In this document: positions 26,356 through 36,192 of the stretch, piece after piece | How positions within the stretch are numbered: the stretch's first letter is position 1 | How the letters are laid out: every line of letters begins with the position of its first letter | Origin: Polynucleobacter sp. es-EL-1 | Lineage (GTDB): Bacteria > Pseudomonadota > Gammaproteobacteria > Burkholderiales > Burkholderiaceae | DNA length: 64,000 nt | Assembly: GCF_018687975.1 (NCBI RefSeq) | Contig: NZ_CP061310.1 | Coordinates: 124,001 to 188,000, forward strand | Direction of reading: 5' to 3' | Program-made: the position numbers and the translations under genes | Notes under the pieces: model-generated | The model's database searches: none | Told to the model about the DNA's origin: nothing | Seen by the model: the letters and a program-made list of their open reading frames with translations, nothing else

Positions 26356-27623
26356 GTTTGAAGGAAAAATTCTTTCCTGAAAATCGTTTGGGCCTAGGCC
26401 GTTTTTGGAATTTCTCGCGCGGCGGGATTGATAACTTCCGAAGCGGTTTGCGGGATGCTGTATCTGGCGTTGAGCAGACGCGCTCTCGCATGATGGATTA
26501 TGACCAGTTACTCGTTTGGGCAGTTTTATCTTTGGCCTTAATTGGTTTGGTCATGGTTTATTCGGCATCCATTACTCTGGCTGATGGCCCTAAGTACGCA
26601 AATTACAGTAGCAATTTCTTTCTGATTCGCCACTTAATTTCCTTGTCGATTGCAATAGTAGTTGGCATATGGGCATTTAAGATTCCAAGCACCGTATGGG
26701 ATCGTTATTCACCGCTCATTTTTGGTTTTACAGTGCTTTTGTTAATTGCTGTATTAATTCCGGGAATTGGTAAGGGTGTGAATGGAGCCAAGCGCTGGAT
26801 CCCATTAGGTTTAATGAACTTTCAACCATCGGAACTCATGAAGTTTGCTGCAGTGATCTTCGCGGCTAGTTATACAGTGAAGCGTCAAGAGTACTTGCAC
26901 TCATTTGTAAAGGGAATGCTACCAATGGGAATCGCAGTTGCTCTAGTTGGGGGCTTGCTAATGGCTGAGCCTGATATGGGAGCGCTTGTGGTGATATCCA
27001 TCATTGCGTTTGGGATCTTATTTTTAGGTGGAATTAACGCTAAGTTATTTGGTGGGCTTTTAGGCGTAGGTATCTTAAGTGCAGTAACGATTATTGCCTT
27101 ATCGCCGTTTAGACAAAAACGCATTATGGCGTTTATCGACCCATGGCAGGCTGAAAATGCCGCTAACAAGGGCTACCAATTAACCCATTCCTTAATGGCA
27201 TTTGGTCGTGGCGAGTGGTTTGGATTGGGCCTGGGTGGCAGCGTTGAAAAGCTGCACTATCTCCCAGAAGCTCATACAGACTTCATCATGGCCGTGATTG
27301 GTGAGGAGCTAGGATTTGTTGGTGTTGTAGTCATGATTTTCTTGTTCTATTGGATTGTGCGCCGCGCATTTTTAATTGGCCGCACTGCTTTGCAGTTAGA
27401 TCGAAGTTTTGCTGGCTTAGCTGCAAAAGGTGTTGCCATTTGGATTGGTTGGCAAGCTTTTATCAATATGGGAGTGAACTTAGGCTTGCTTCCAACTAAA
27501 GGATTAACTCTGCCTCTAGTGAGTTATGGCGGCTCTGGAATTCTCATGAATGCAATTGCAATTGCAATGCTTCTGCGAATCGATTATGAAAATCGTATTC
27601 TGATGCGGGGAGGTAAGTTGTGA
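26352..27623 (+). CDS. ftsW: Lipid II polymerase/flippase-family division protein FtsW
   Basis: SEDS-family glycosyltransferase of the septum, working with FtsI. 423 residues: a ~45-residue cytoplasmic N-terminus with many Arg and Lys, then about ten membrane segments. SEDS landmarks: VMVYSAS, GAKRWIPLGLMNFQPSELMKFA, AEAHTDFI-type loop (PEAHTDFIMAVIGEELGF) and LPLVSYGGSG. Overlaps murD by 4 bases and murG as GTGA. Confidence 0.97.
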   Translation: MSLKEKFFPENRLGLGRFWNFSRGGIDNFRSGLRDAVSGVEQTRSRMMDYDQLLVWAVLSLALIGLVMVYSASITLADGPKYANYSSNFFLIRHLISLSIAIVVGIWAFKIPSTVWDRYSPLIFGFTVLLLIAVLIPGIGKGVNGAKRWIPLGLMNFQPSELMKFAAVIFAASYTVKRQEYLHSFVKGMLPMGIAVALVGGLLMAEPDMGALVVISIIAFGILFLGGINAKLFGGLLGVGILSAVTIIALSPFRQKRIMAFIDPWQAENAANKGYQLTHSLMAFGRGEWFGLGLGGSVEKLHYLPEAHTDFIMAVIGEELGFVGVVVMIFLFYWIVRRAFLIGRTALQLDRSFAGLAAKGVAIWIGWQAFINMGVNLGLLPTKGLTLPLVSYGGSGILMNAIAIAMLLRIDYENRILMRGGKL

Positions 27624-28693
27624 CCAAGCCTTCCATCTTAGTTATGGCTGGGGGAACCGGGGGACATATCTTCCCGGGTCTTGCCGTTGCTGAATATCTG
27701 AGGATATGTGGCTGGAATGTATCTTGGCTCGGTAATAAAAATGGGATGGAATATCGTCTGGTACAGGCACGCCATTTTTCATTTGAATCGGTTGATTTCA
27801 GCGGCCTACGCGGCAAAGGCATTAAAGCGCAACTCATGCTGCCGATTAACTTAGCGAGAGCTTGTTTGCAAAGTTGGAAAATTATGCGCCGGCTCAAGCC
27901 TAGCGTGGTATTGGGAATGGGGGGTTACATTACTTTCCCTGGCGGATTAATTACGAAGGTATTGAAAAGACCTTTAGTGTTGCATGAGGCAAATTCAGTG
28001 GCTGGAAGCGCCAATTTAGCTTTAGCCAAAATTGCACTACGCACTTTAACTGGATTCCCTGACACGATGAAAAATGCAGAGTGGGTAGGCAATCCCATTC
28101 GTGAAGAATTCGATGTAATTGAGGTCCCCGCTAAACGTTATGCGCAGCGCAATGGACGATTATCTATATTGGTGGTGGGTGGCAGTTTAGGTGCGGCAGC
28201 TTTAAATGAGGTGGTACCTGCTGCATTGGCTATGCTGGATAAAGAGGTGCGACCTCATGTAATTCATCAGGCCGGTGAGAAACATTTGGCAGATCTTGAG
28301 AAGCGATATTCTCAATTGGGTGTGGTGGCTGATATTCGTCCATTTATTGACGATATGCCTGCAGCGTATGCACAAGCAGACTTAGTAATCTGTCGTTCTG
28401 GCGCGATGACTGTTTCGGAGATTGCAGCATGTGGAGTGGCTTCTTGCCTCATTCCTTTTCCCTATGCAATAGATGATCATCAAACCGGCAATGCCCGTTT
28501 TTTGGCTGATGCAGATGCAGCAGTTTTATTGCCACAGAAAAATCTCAATCCACAAGATCTTGCCTTGATGATTCAGAACCTGAGTCGAGACGATTTGAGA
28601 TTAATGGCTGAGCGGGCGCATGCACTGGCTAAACCCCATGCTACTAGGCGTGTTGCTGAAGTTTGTGCTGATTGTGCGGGAGTAGGCGTATGA
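27620..28693 (+). CDS. murG: Lipid II synthase MurG
   Basis: Peripheral membrane GT28 enzyme adding GlcNAc to lipid I. 357 residues. Starts with GTG overlapping the ftsW stop. N-terminal VMAGGTGGHIFPGLAVAE, then LGMGGYITFPGG, the UDP-GlcNAc loop GGSLGAAALNEVVP, and CRSGAMTVSEIAACG. Overlaps murC as ATGA. Confidence 0.97.
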   Translation: MTKPSILVMAGGTGGHIFPGLAVAEYLRICGWNVSWLGNKNGMEYRLVQARHFSFESVDFSGLRGKGIKAQLMLPINLARACLQSWKIMRRLKPSVVLGMGGYITFPGGLITKVLKRPLVLHEANSVAGSANLALAKIALRTLTGFPDTMKNAEWVGNPIREEFDVIEVPAKRYAQRNGRLSILVVGGSLGAAALNEVVPAALAMLDKEVRPHVIHQAGEKHLADLEKRYSQLGVVADIRPFIDDMPAAYAQADLVICRSGAMTVSEIAACGVASCLIPFPYAIDDHQTGNARFLADADAAVLLPQKNLNPQDLALMIQNLSRDDLRLMAERAHALAKPHATRRVAEVCADCAGVGV

Positions 28694-30126
28694 AGCATAT
28701 TGTTCAGCAAATTCACTTTGTAGGTATCGGCGGGGCTGGTATGAGTGGTATTGCCGAGGTACTTTTGAACTTGGGTTATCAAGTCTCTGGATCTGACTTA
28801 TCTGAGAGCGCCACTACGAAACGTTTGAGTGAGTTAGGTGCCATCATTCATATTGGACATGACCCCAAAAATATTGGTACTGCTGAAGCGGTGGTGATTT
28901 CGACGGCAGTGGCTGGAAATAATCCAGAGGTTTTGGCTGCTCGCGCTGCAAAAGTGCCTATTATTCAGCGTGCTGTCATGCTTGGCGAGCTAATGCGCTT
29001 AAAGCAGGGCATTGCGATTGCTGGCACACATGGAAAAACAACGACTACGAGCCTGGTTGCCTCTGTATTGGCTGAGGGTGGTCTAGATCCTACGTTTGTC
29101 ATTGGCGGAAAGCTAAATTCTGCTGGTGCAAATGCGCGCTTAGGCCAGGGTGATTTCATCGTGGTAGAGGCAGACGAGTCTGACGCCTCTTTCTTGCAGT
29201 TATTTCCGGCAATGGAAGTAGTGACCAATATTGATGCTGATCATATGGATACATATCAGCATGACATGGCGAGATTGAAGCAGGCTTTTGTTCAGTTTAT
29301 ACAGCGCATGCCTTTCTATGGTGTAGCCGTACTCTGCGTGGACGATGCGAATGTACGAGACATCATCCCCTTTGTTTCGCAACCAGTGCTGCGTTATGGC
29401 TTATCAGATGATGCCGATATTCGTGCGAGTAATATTCGTGCGCAAGGCACTCGTATGCATTTCCGTGTAGATCGCAGAACGGTTCGAAGGCACGGTAATA
29501 AGCCAGGCCCACTGGAAGTGCAATTGAATTTACCAGGTTTGCATAACGTACGAAATGCATTAGCAGCTATCGGCATTGCAACAGAATTAGGTGTTGGCGA
29601 TGATGCGATTGTGAAAGCCTTATCTGAATTTGGTGGAGTGGGACGTCGCTTTCAAAGATATGGTGATATTCCATTGGCTGGTGGCGGCAGTTTTACATTG
29701 ATCGATGATTATGGTCATCATCCAGTAGAGATGGCTGCTACCTTAGCTGCTGCCCGCGGAGCTTATCCTGAGCGTCGATTAGTTCTGGCATTTCAACCAC
29801 ATCGATTTACGCGTACTCGAGATTGTTTTGGTGAGTTTGTTCAGGTACTCAAGAATTTCGATGCTCTAGTCTTAACCGAGGTTTATCCAGCCGGCGAAGC
29901 CAAAATTCCAGGTGCTAATGGACAAAGTCTCATGAAAGCAGCCCTAACAGCGGATAAGGATACTAAGGCCTTATTAGATGGTACCGCAGTAGCGTTTGCT
30001 CCTACGGTAGCGGACATGCCTGAGAAGTTAAACACTCTACTGCGTGACGGTGATGTCTTAATCACGATGGGAGCTGGATCAATTTCTGGGTTGCCGCAGG
30101 TATTAGCGGGGGCAAAAAATGTCTAA
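28690..30126 (+). CDS. murC: UDP-MurNAc:L-alanine ligase
   Basis: First Mur ligase. 478 residues from the ATG at 28690, which overlaps the murG stop; the frame is open further upstream, but those codons lie inside murG. HFVGIGGAGMSGIAEVL, ATP loop IAGTHGKTTTTSLVA, FVVEADESDASF-type segment (residues ~160-170) and the IDDYGHHPVE motif. Overlaps ddl by 8 bases. No murB is present between murC and ddl. Confidence 0.97.
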   Translation: MKHIVQQIHFVGIGGAGMSGIAEVLLNLGYQVSGSDLSESATTKRLSELGAIIHIGHDPKNIGTAEAVVISTAVAGNNPEVLAARAAKVPIIQRAVMLGELMRLKQGIAIAGTHGKTTTTSLVASVLAEGGLDPTFVIGGKLNSAGANARLGQGDFIVVEADESDASFLQLFPAMEVVTNIDADHMDTYQHDMARLKQAFVQFIQRMPFYGVAVLCVDDANVRDIIPFVSQPVLRYGLSDDADIRASNIRAQGTRMHFRVDRRTVRRHGNKPGPLEVQLNLPGLHNVRNALAAIGIATELGVGDDAIVKALSEFGGVGRRFQRYGDIPLAGGGSFTLIDDYGHHPVEMAATLAAARGAYPERRLVLAFQPHRFTRTRDCFGEFVQVLKNFDALVLTEVYPAGEAKIPGANGQSLMKAALTADKDTKALLDGTAVAFAPTVADMPEKLNTLLRDGDVLITMGAGSISGLPQVLAGAKNV

Positions 30127-31132
30127 TCAAATTGAGAGAATCTTGCCTTGGGGTGAGCGGGTCAAACAAGACCTTGCCAAGCTTGATGTCAAATCTTTGG
30201 GTAAGGTAGGCGTATTGCTAGGTGGGCGTTCAGGTGAGCGCGAGATTTCACTAATGTCAGGTGGTGGGGTTTTAGAGGCGCTCCTCTCCAAGGGGGTTGA
30301 TGCGTATGCATTTGATCCTGGTCTACGTTGCCCAACAGAGCTTGCCAAAGAAAAATTTGATCGTGTCTTTATTTCTTTGCATGGCCGCTATGGAGAAGAC
30401 GGCACTATTCAAGGATTGCTGGAGTTATTGGGTTTGCCATATACCGGAAGTGGAGTGTTGGCATCAGCGTTAGCGATCGACAAGATAGCTACAAAACGTA
30501 TTTGGATTAGCAGTGGTTTATCCACCCCTGAGTTTGAAGAGCTTAAGGCCGATAGTGACTGGAATGCAGTAGTACGTAAGTTAGGTTTACCATTAATTGT
30601 GAAGCCTGCCCACGAAGGATCGTCGCTAGGACTAACAAAAGTGAAGTCAGTGGATGAGTTACCTGCCGCTTATCAACTCGCAGCCGCAATGGATAAAGCA
30701 GTGATTGCAGAAACTTGCATTATTGGTGATGAGTTAACTTGTCCTTTGGTGGGCTTTGGCAAAGATGCAGAAGCATTGCCAGTAATTAAAATTATTCCGC
30801 CCCAAGCCAACTATGACTTTCATAATAAATATTTCTCAGATGAGACGAAATATTTGTGCCCAACTGGCTTGGCTCCAGAGGTTAATTTAGCTGTCCAGGA
30901 ATTGGCTTTAGCAGCATATCGTGCCCTTGGTTGCAAGACCTGGGGTCGCGCTGATGTGATGCTAGATCAACAGACTGGTAAGCCTTATCTATTGGAGATG
31001 AACACATCTCCAGGAATGACATCACACTCATTAGTTCCGATGGCTGCTAAAGCGGCGGGCGTGGATTATGCCGAATTGGTTTTATGGGTGATTAGTAAAA
31101 CATTGCATCATCAAGGAGCTGCTCAGGCATGA
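30119..31132 (+). CDS. ddl: D-alanine:D-alanine ligase
   Basis: ATP-grasp enzyme, 337 residues, a little longer than DdlB (~306) owing to a ~25-residue N-terminal extension. GKVGVLLGGRSGEREISL, HGRYGEDGTIQGLLELLGLPYTGSG with the Tyr of the D-Ala-specific loop, VKPAHEGSSLGLTKV and LLEMNTSPGMTSHSLVP are intact. Overlaps murC and ftsQ. Confidence 0.97.
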   Translation: MSNQIERILPWGERVKQDLAKLDVKSLGKVGVLLGGRSGEREISLMSGGGVLEALLSKGVDAYAFDPGLRCPTELAKEKFDRVFISLHGRYGEDGTIQGLLELLGLPYTGSGVLASALAIDKIATKRIWISSGLSTPEFEELKADSDWNAVVRKLGLPLIVKPAHEGSSLGLTKVKSVDELPAAYQLAAAMDKAVIAETCIIGDELTCPLVGFGKDAEALPVIKIIPPQANYDFHNKYFSDETKYLCPTGLAPEVNLAVQELALAAYRALGCKTWGRADVMLDQQTGKPYLLEMNTSPGMTSHSLVPMAAKAAGVDYAELVLWVISKTLHHQGAAQA

Positions 31133-31995
31133 ATCGGGTGAGCAATTTCCTCTCTGGATTTGGTGAAGTTTTTGCTTCGCTGGCTTCCCCTGTTTGGAAT
31201 CATCCTGAGCGCATGAAAAAGCTCACACGTTTTTTAATGCGTTTATTTGCCCTGATGCTTTTGGTAGGCATTTTAGTTTGGTTGAGCCAGAGACCAGTCT
31301 TTGCCTTACGACAAATTGTGATTGAACCTGTTGCTGGTGAAACTCTAAAGCATATTAATAAACCAATCGTGAAGCAGCAGGTCATTGAAACGGTTAAAGG
31401 AAACTTTTTTAGCGTCCGCTTAGAAGATGTTAAGCGTGGCTTTGAGTCAATGCCTTGGGTGCGACATGCCAATGTCCGTAGAGTTTGGCCTAATGAATTA
31501 GTTGTCAATATCGAAGAGCAAAAACCATTTGGAGTATGGGGTGGGGTAGATAGCCATCGTTTAATGAATACTCATGGCGAAATTTTTGCTGGCCGCATCT
31601 CAGAAGTTGGTGATGGCATTCAACTGATTGATTTTCATGGTCCAGAGGATTCCAGCAAAGAAGTGATGCGACTTTATGAAAAAGCAAATGCCTGGTTTAA
31701 GCCATGGGATGCAGAGGTAAAAAGTTTGACCCTATCTGATCGATACGCATGGAATGTCAAGCTTTCCAATGGAATGAAAGTGGAGTTTGGTCGCGATGAA
31801 GAAAATTCGGACAAAACCTTAACCGAAGATCGTGTAGCTCGCCTCTTTAAATACTGGCCACAGGTCCAAGAGAAGTGGGCTAATCGCGTGGATGCGATTG
31901 ATTTGCGCTATGCCAATGGTTTTGCAGTCCATCTCGCTTCTGCGAGTCCAAGAAAGAATGAAGTTGATGCTAAAAAAAGTGAGCGGAAGCAATGA
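31129..31995 (+). CDS. ftsQ: Cell division protein FtsQ
   Basis: Bitopic divisome protein. 288 residues: a cytoplasmic N-terminus of ~33 residues, a membrane helix (~36-53), a POTRA domain (from FALRQIVIEP to FFSVRLEDVKRGFESMPWVRHANVRRVWPN) and the FtsQ/DivIB beta domain. The tail is lysine-rich. Overlaps ddl as ATGA and precedes ftsA by 9 bases. Confidence 0.95.
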   Translation: MNRVSNFLSGFGEVFASLASPVWNHPERMKKLTRFLMRLFALMLLVGILVWLSQRPVFALRQIVIEPVAGETLKHINKPIVKQQVIETVKGNFFSVRLEDVKRGFESMPWVRHANVRRVWPNELVVNIEEQKPFGVWGGVDSHRLMNTHGEIFAGRISEVGDGIQLIDFHGPEDSSKEVMRLYEKANAWFKPWDAEVKSLTLSDRYAWNVKLSNGMKVEFGRDEENSDKTLTEDRVARLFKYWPQVQEKWANRVDAIDLRYANGFAVHLASASPRKNEVDAKKSERKQ

Positions 31996-32004
31996 GGATT
32001 GAGA

Positions 32005-33234
32005 ATGAGTAAGGACAATCGCGATTTATTGGTGGGTTTAGATATTGGGACCTCCAAGGTCGTTGCCTTGGTTGCTGAATTAGCACCTGATGGCCAATTT
32101 AATGTTGTTGGCGTAGGTCAAACCGCATCGAAGGGCCTCAAAAAAGGCGTTGTCGTCAACATTGAGGCAACGGTTCAGTCCATTCAGAAAGCATTAGAAG
32201 AGGCCGAGGTAATGGCTGATCGCCAAATTGCCCAAGTCTTTACTGGAATTGCTGGTAACCATATCGTGAGTTTTAACTCTAGCGGTATGGTAGCTATTCG
32301 GGATAAAGAGGTCAGCGCTGGTGATGTAGAGCGTGTTTTAGAGACCGCGAAAGCGATCAATATTCCAACTGATCAACAAATTCTTCATATTCTTGTTCAG
32401 GAATTCATTATCGATGGACAGGAAGATGTCCGCGAGCCTATCGGTATGAGTGGGCTTCGTTTAGAAGTCAAAGTACATATCGTTACTGGAGCGGTTAGTG
32501 CCGCCCAAAATATTGTCAAATGCGTTCGTCGCTGTGGCTTGGAAGTGAATGATCTGATATTGCAACCACTCGCATCGAGTTTGGCCGTCCTCACTGAAGA
32601 TGAAAAAGAGTTGGGTGTTGTCTTGGTGGATATCGGTGGCGGCACAACGGATATTGCCATTTACTGTCAAGGCTCCATTCGTCATACAGCGGTTATTCCA
32701 ATTGCCGGCGATCAAATTACCAATGACATTGCAATGGCCTTGCGTACCCCAACAATTGATGCAGAAGATCTCAAGATTCAATACGGGATAGCTCGCCAAG
32801 ATATGGCTGATCCTGCAGCCATGATTGATGTGCCAGGCGTTGGAGATCGTGACCCTCGCCCAATGTCAAAGCAAGCATTAGCTGCAGTAATTGAACCGCG
32901 GGTTGAAGAGCTATTTACTTTAGTGCGAGGTGTGGTGCGAGATTCAGGTTACGAAGATATGGTGTCTTCAGGAATCGTACTGACTGGTGGCACCTCATTA
33001 ATGCCAGGAATGGTTGAGTTGGCAGAGCAAGTATTTTTGCGCCCAGCACGTATTGGTACTCCTGAGTATCGAGGTCACTTACATGAAGTGTTGCGCAGTC
33101 CACGTTTTGCAACCAGCATTGGATTGCTAATGGAGGGCCAGGCTCAATTATTGCGTGGTCGTCGTGTATCTCAGTCAGGCGCGCTGCAAAGTGTTATCTC
33201 GCGCATGAAGGAATGGTTTGCAGGAAATTTTTAA
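32005..33234 (+). CDS. ftsA: Actin-like cell division protein FtsA
   Basis: Membrane tether of FtsZ. 409 residues from the ATG at 32005, with GAGG nearby; a TTG six bases upstream is the only alternative. Actin-fold phosphate loops: VGLDIGTSKVVALV, VLVDIGGGTTDIAI, and VLTGGTSLMPGMVELAE. The C-terminal amphipathic membrane-targeting helix (ISRMKEWFAGNF) is present. Confidence 0.97.
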   Translation: MSKDNRDLLVGLDIGTSKVVALVAELAPDGQFNVVGVGQTASKGLKKGVVVNIEATVQSIQKALEEAEVMADRQIAQVFTGIAGNHIVSFNSSGMVAIRDKEVSAGDVERVLETAKAINIPTDQQILHILVQEFIIDGQEDVREPIGMSGLRLEVKVHIVTGAVSAAQNIVKCVRRCGLEVNDLILQPLASSLAVLTEDEKELGVVLVDIGGGTTDIAIYCQGSIRHTAVIPIAGDQITNDIAMALRTPTIDAEDLKIQYGIARQDMADPAAMIDVPGVGDRDPRPMSKQALAAVIEPRVEELFTLVRGVVRDSGYEDMVSSGIVLTGGTSLMPGMVELAEQVFLRPARIGTPEYRGHLHEVLRSPRFATSIGLLMEGQAQLLRGRRVSQSGALQSVISRMKEWFAGNF

Positions 33235-33281
33235 GTTTTTCGTCGTCGTCAATGTAGTTCATTAATTACCTAGGAGGGTAT

Positions 33282-34622
33282 ATGGAATTTGAAATGTTAG
33301 ATCAAGAAACAGCCGGGAAAACCATTATTAAAGTGGTTGGGGTTGGTGGAGCAGGCGGTAATGCTGTTCAGCATATGATTCGTCGCGGTGTAAACGGCGT
33401 AGAGTTTATTTGCATGAACACCGATGCAGGCGCATTACAGCGTTCTGAAGCATCTGTGAATTTGCAACTAGGCTCTAGCGGATTAGGTGCTGGCGCAAAA
33501 CCTGAAATTGGCGCAGCTTCTGCTGAAGAGGCGCGCGCACGTATTGCAGATACATTGCAAGGTGCGCATATGGTATTTATCACAGCCGGTATGGGTGGTG
33601 GTACGGGTACTGGTGCAGCTCCAATCGTTGCGCAAGTAGCCAAAGAGATGGGCATCTTGACTGTTGGAGTCATTAGCAAACCATTTGATTTTGAGGGTGT
33701 GAAGCGTCTAAAGGTCGCTGAAAATGGCGCTGCTGAGCTAGAGTCTTATGTGGATTCATTGATCGTGGTTCTCAATGAGAAACTCTTTGAAGTGATGGGC
33801 GAGGATGCAGAGTTTGATAAGGCATTCGCATGCGCCGATGATGTATTGCATAACGCTGTTTCGGGTATTGCAGAAATTATCAACGTTCAGGGTTTGATCA
33901 ACGTCGACTTTGAAGACGTGAAGACTGTAATGGGTGAGCAAGGCAAAGCGATGATGGGAACAGCGACTGTTTCCGGAATGGATCGCGCTCGCTTAGCTGC
34001 TGAAGCTGCTGTTGCTTCACCACTATTGGAAGGCGTAGATCTTTCAGGCGCGCGCGGTGTATTGGTCAATATCACTGCTAGCCGTTCATTGAAATTATCT
34101 GAAACTCGCGAAGTAATGGCTGCAATTCGTGGTTATGCTGCTGATGATGCTACCGTGATTTTTGGTACCGTCTATGACGAGAGTTTGGGTGATGCATTGC
34201 GCGTAACAGTGGTCGCTACAGGTTTGAATAATCCACAGGCTCGTCAAAGTCATCAACCTGAAGTGGTATGGAGACAAGCTACTGGTACGCATGATGCGAT
34301 GCCAACCATGGCTGATCTCAATAGTTTTGCACCAGCAAGCGCTTCTGCTGCGATGAGTAAGGTCGGTTTAGATTCAGCATTGAGCGCCAGTGCAGGTTTA
34401 GCGCAGACAGGGTCCGGTAGCGTACCTTCAATGGCTTCCCAGGCAGCTGCTGGCAGTGTTGATTACAGCCAATATGATTTGCCACGAGTATTTCGTAGTT
34501 CTCGCGAGGCTACACCAGCTCCTACTTTAGGTGCCGATAGTTCTCCTCAGGCAAAAACCATGTTGGATAAAGGGGCGGATTATTACGAAATTCCCGCTTT
34601 TTTACGTAAGCAAGCAGACTAA
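33282..34622 (+). CDS. ftsZ: Tubulin-like cell division GTPase FtsZ
   Basis: Forms the Z ring. 446 residues. N-terminal GTPase domain with VGVGGAGGNAV and the tubulin signature GGGTGTGAAP (near residues 105-114); a variable Ala/Ser-rich linker from ~330 to ~425; and the conserved tail YEIPAFLRKQAD that binds FtsA and ZapD, which is also encoded here. A strong TAGGAGGG site precedes the ATG. Last gene of the dcw cluster. Confidence 0.98.
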   Translation: MEFEMLDQETAGKTIIKVVGVGGAGGNAVQHMIRRGVNGVEFICMNTDAGALQRSEASVNLQLGSSGLGAGAKPEIGAASAEEARARIADTLQGAHMVFITAGMGGGTGTGAAPIVAQVAKEMGILTVGVISKPFDFEGVKRLKVAENGAAELESYVDSLIVVLNEKLFEVMGEDAEFDKAFACADDVLHNAVSGIAEIINVQGLINVDFEDVKTVMGEQGKAMMGTATVSGMDRARLAAEAAVASPLLEGVDLSGARGVLVNITASRSLKLSETREVMAAIRGYAADDATVIFGTVYDESLGDALRVTVVATGLNNPQARQSHQPEVVWRQATGTHDAMPTMADLNSFAPASASAAMSKVGLDSALSASAGLAQTGSGSVPSMASQAAAGSVDYSQYDLPRVFRSSREATPAPTLGADSSPQAKTMLDKGADYYEIPAFLRKQAD

Positions 34623-34637
34623 AGCACTGCTCAATAC

Positions 34638-34719
34638 AATAGTAGATTGAAAATGCCAGCGCAGCGCCCCTCCGGACGACGAATCCTGCGCTAGCGTTGG
34701 CATACTCATCACTACTATT
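34638..34719 (+). other. Long nested hairpin between ftsZ and the peroxiredoxin gene
   Basis: Three nested perfect arms: AATAGTAG (34638-34645) with CTACTATT (34712-34719); ATGCCA (34653-34658) with TGGCAT (34698-34703); GCGCAG (34659-34664) with CTGCGC (34686-34691), leaving a 6-base bulge. The 21-base apical loop contains CCTCC (34669-34673), complementary to the ribosome-binding site GGAG at 34736-34739. No T-tract follows, so it is not a standard terminator. It may be a leader element, processing site or small RNA. Confidence 0.6.
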
Positions 34720-34744
34720 TAATAATTAACGAATTGGAGACTTT

Positions 34745-35245
34745 ATGATTGCCGTCGGACAAAAATTACCAAATGCCACTTTGTATGAGTTTTTAGATGA
34801 AGCCACCGAGGGTTGTTCTGTTGGCCCCAATGCATTTGAAGTAGAAAAACTCGTTGCTGGTAAGAAAATCGTGATCTTTGCTTTGCCTGGTGCATTTACA
34901 CCAACCTGTTCCGCTAAGCATGTTCCTGGATATGTTGAGCACTATGATGCTCTGAAAGCAAAAGGTGTTGACGAGATTTGGTGTATCTCTGTTAATGATC
35001 CATTCGTAATGGGTGCATGGGGTCGCGACCTGAAGGTTGGAAAAAAAGTTCGCATGTTTGGTGACGGTAGTGCAGAATTTACGAAGAAATTAGGCATGGA
35101 GTTCGATCTCACTGCGCGCGGTCTCGGTGTTCGTTCACAACGTTATGCCATGATTGTTGAAGATGGCACAGTAAAAACCTTGGATCTTGAAGCGCCAGGT
35201 AAGTTTGAGGTTAGCGATGCCGCTTCTACATTAAATAAGCTGTAA
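34745..35245 (+). CDS. Peroxiredoxin (Prx5/thioredoxin-dependent type)
   Basis: Thiol peroxidase of 166 residues, the length of the Prx5 subfamily. The peroxidatic Cys is in FALPGAFTPTCSAKHVPGY (about residue 49), preceded by the conserved Thr. Two further Cys (EGCSVGP near residue 23 and WCISVN near 79) are possible resolving partners. The substrate is probably peroxide or organic hydroperoxide, reduced via glutaredoxin or thioredoxin. GGAG lies upstream of the ATG at good spacing. It stands between ftsZ and lpxC, as in related genomes. Confidence 0.94.
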   Translation: MIAVGQKLPNATLYEFLDEATEGCSVGPNAFEVEKLVAGKKIVIFALPGAFTPTCSAKHVPGYVEHYDALKAKGVDEIWCISVNDPFVMGAWGRDLKVGKKVRMFGDGSAEFTKKLGMEFDLTARGLGVRSQRYAMIVEDGTVKTLDLEAPGKFEVSDAASTLNKL

Positions 35246-35271
35246 GAACATTTACCTGAATTTATAAAACC

Positions 35272-36186
35272 ATGATGAAGCAACGCACAATCGCTACTCC
35301 GATTAAAACCGTGGGGATTGGCTTGCATTCAGGGCGTAAGGTGACTTTGTCTATTAAGCCTGCGCCAGTCAATTCAGGGGTTTTATTTGTACGTATGGAT
35401 ATGCCGGAGCAAGCAATTGTTCCGGCTACCGCTTTAGCGGTCTGCGATACACGTCTTGCATCAGTGATTCAGAAAGATGGAGTTCGGGTTTCTACAGTTG
35501 AGCATTTGCTATCAGCTTGTGCTGGCTTGGGACTGGATAACCTATTGATTGAATTAGATGGTGAAGAAGTGCCCATCATGGATGGTAGTGCTGCTTCATT
35601 TTTATTCTTGATGGAATCGGCTGGTATTGCGGAGCAGGATGCACCAAGACAGTTTTTGGTAATAAAAAAACCAATCGAAGTAAAAGACGGCGATAAGCTA
35701 GCACGCCTCGAACCTTTCTTTGGATTTAAGCTGGATTTCACTATCGACTTTAAGCATCCTGCAGTGGATAAGACAGGACAGCGTTTTATTGTTGATTTTG
35801 CTGAGCATGCCTATCGTAGTGAAATTGGACGCGCTCGTACTTTCGGCTTTGCCCATGAAGTAGAAGCATTACGAGAAATGGGCTTGGCGCGCGGGGGAAG
35901 TTTAGATAACGCGATCGTGCTTGATGAGCATCGCATTCTGAATAATGAAGAATTGCGGTATGAAGATGAGTTTGTAAGACACAAAATTTTGGATGCTATT
36001 GGTGACCTATATTTGGTTGGTCATCCCATCATTGGCGCCTATGTTGCTGAAAAATCGGGGCACGCTTTGAATAATGCTTTATTGCGTAAATTGCTTGAAG
36101 ATCCTTCAGCCTATGAAATTACCGGTTATCCCGAGAATAAGGCGCCAGCCGCATACTCTAAAGAGAGTCAGCCACTGTTTTTCTAG
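35272..36186 (+). CDS. lpxC: UDP-3-O-acyl-N-acetylglucosamine deacetylase
   Basis: Zinc deacetylase for the committed step of lipid A synthesis. 304 residues. QRTIATPIKTVGIGLHSGRKVTL at the start, the zinc-ligand motif VEHLLSA with neighbouring DGSAASF, the second-domain EIGRARTFGF, and the late HKILDAIGDLYL supplying the His/Asp zinc ligands. Tandem ATGs at 35272 and 35275 leave the first residue uncertain by one. Confidence 0.97.
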   Translation: MMKQRTIATPIKTVGIGLHSGRKVTLSIKPAPVNSGVLFVRMDMPEQAIVPATALAVCDTRLASVIQKDGVRVSTVEHLLSACAGLGLDNLLIELDGEEVPIMDGSAASFLFLMESAGIAEQDAPRQFLVIKKPIEVKDGDKLARLEPFFGFKLDFTIDFKHPAVDKTGQRFIVDFAEHAYRSEIGRARTFGFAHEVEALREMGLARGGSLDNAIVLDEHRILNNEELRYEDEFVRHKILDAIGDLYLVGHPIIGAYVAEKSGHALNNALLRKLLEDPSAYEITGYPENKAPAAYSKESQPLFF

Positions 36187-36192
36187 TACTGG

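Noticed and set aside
32461..32799. 112-residue antisense frame in ftsA
   Set aside because: Shadow of highly conserved ftsA codons; composition (many Asn, His, Cys) is unlike real proteins here.
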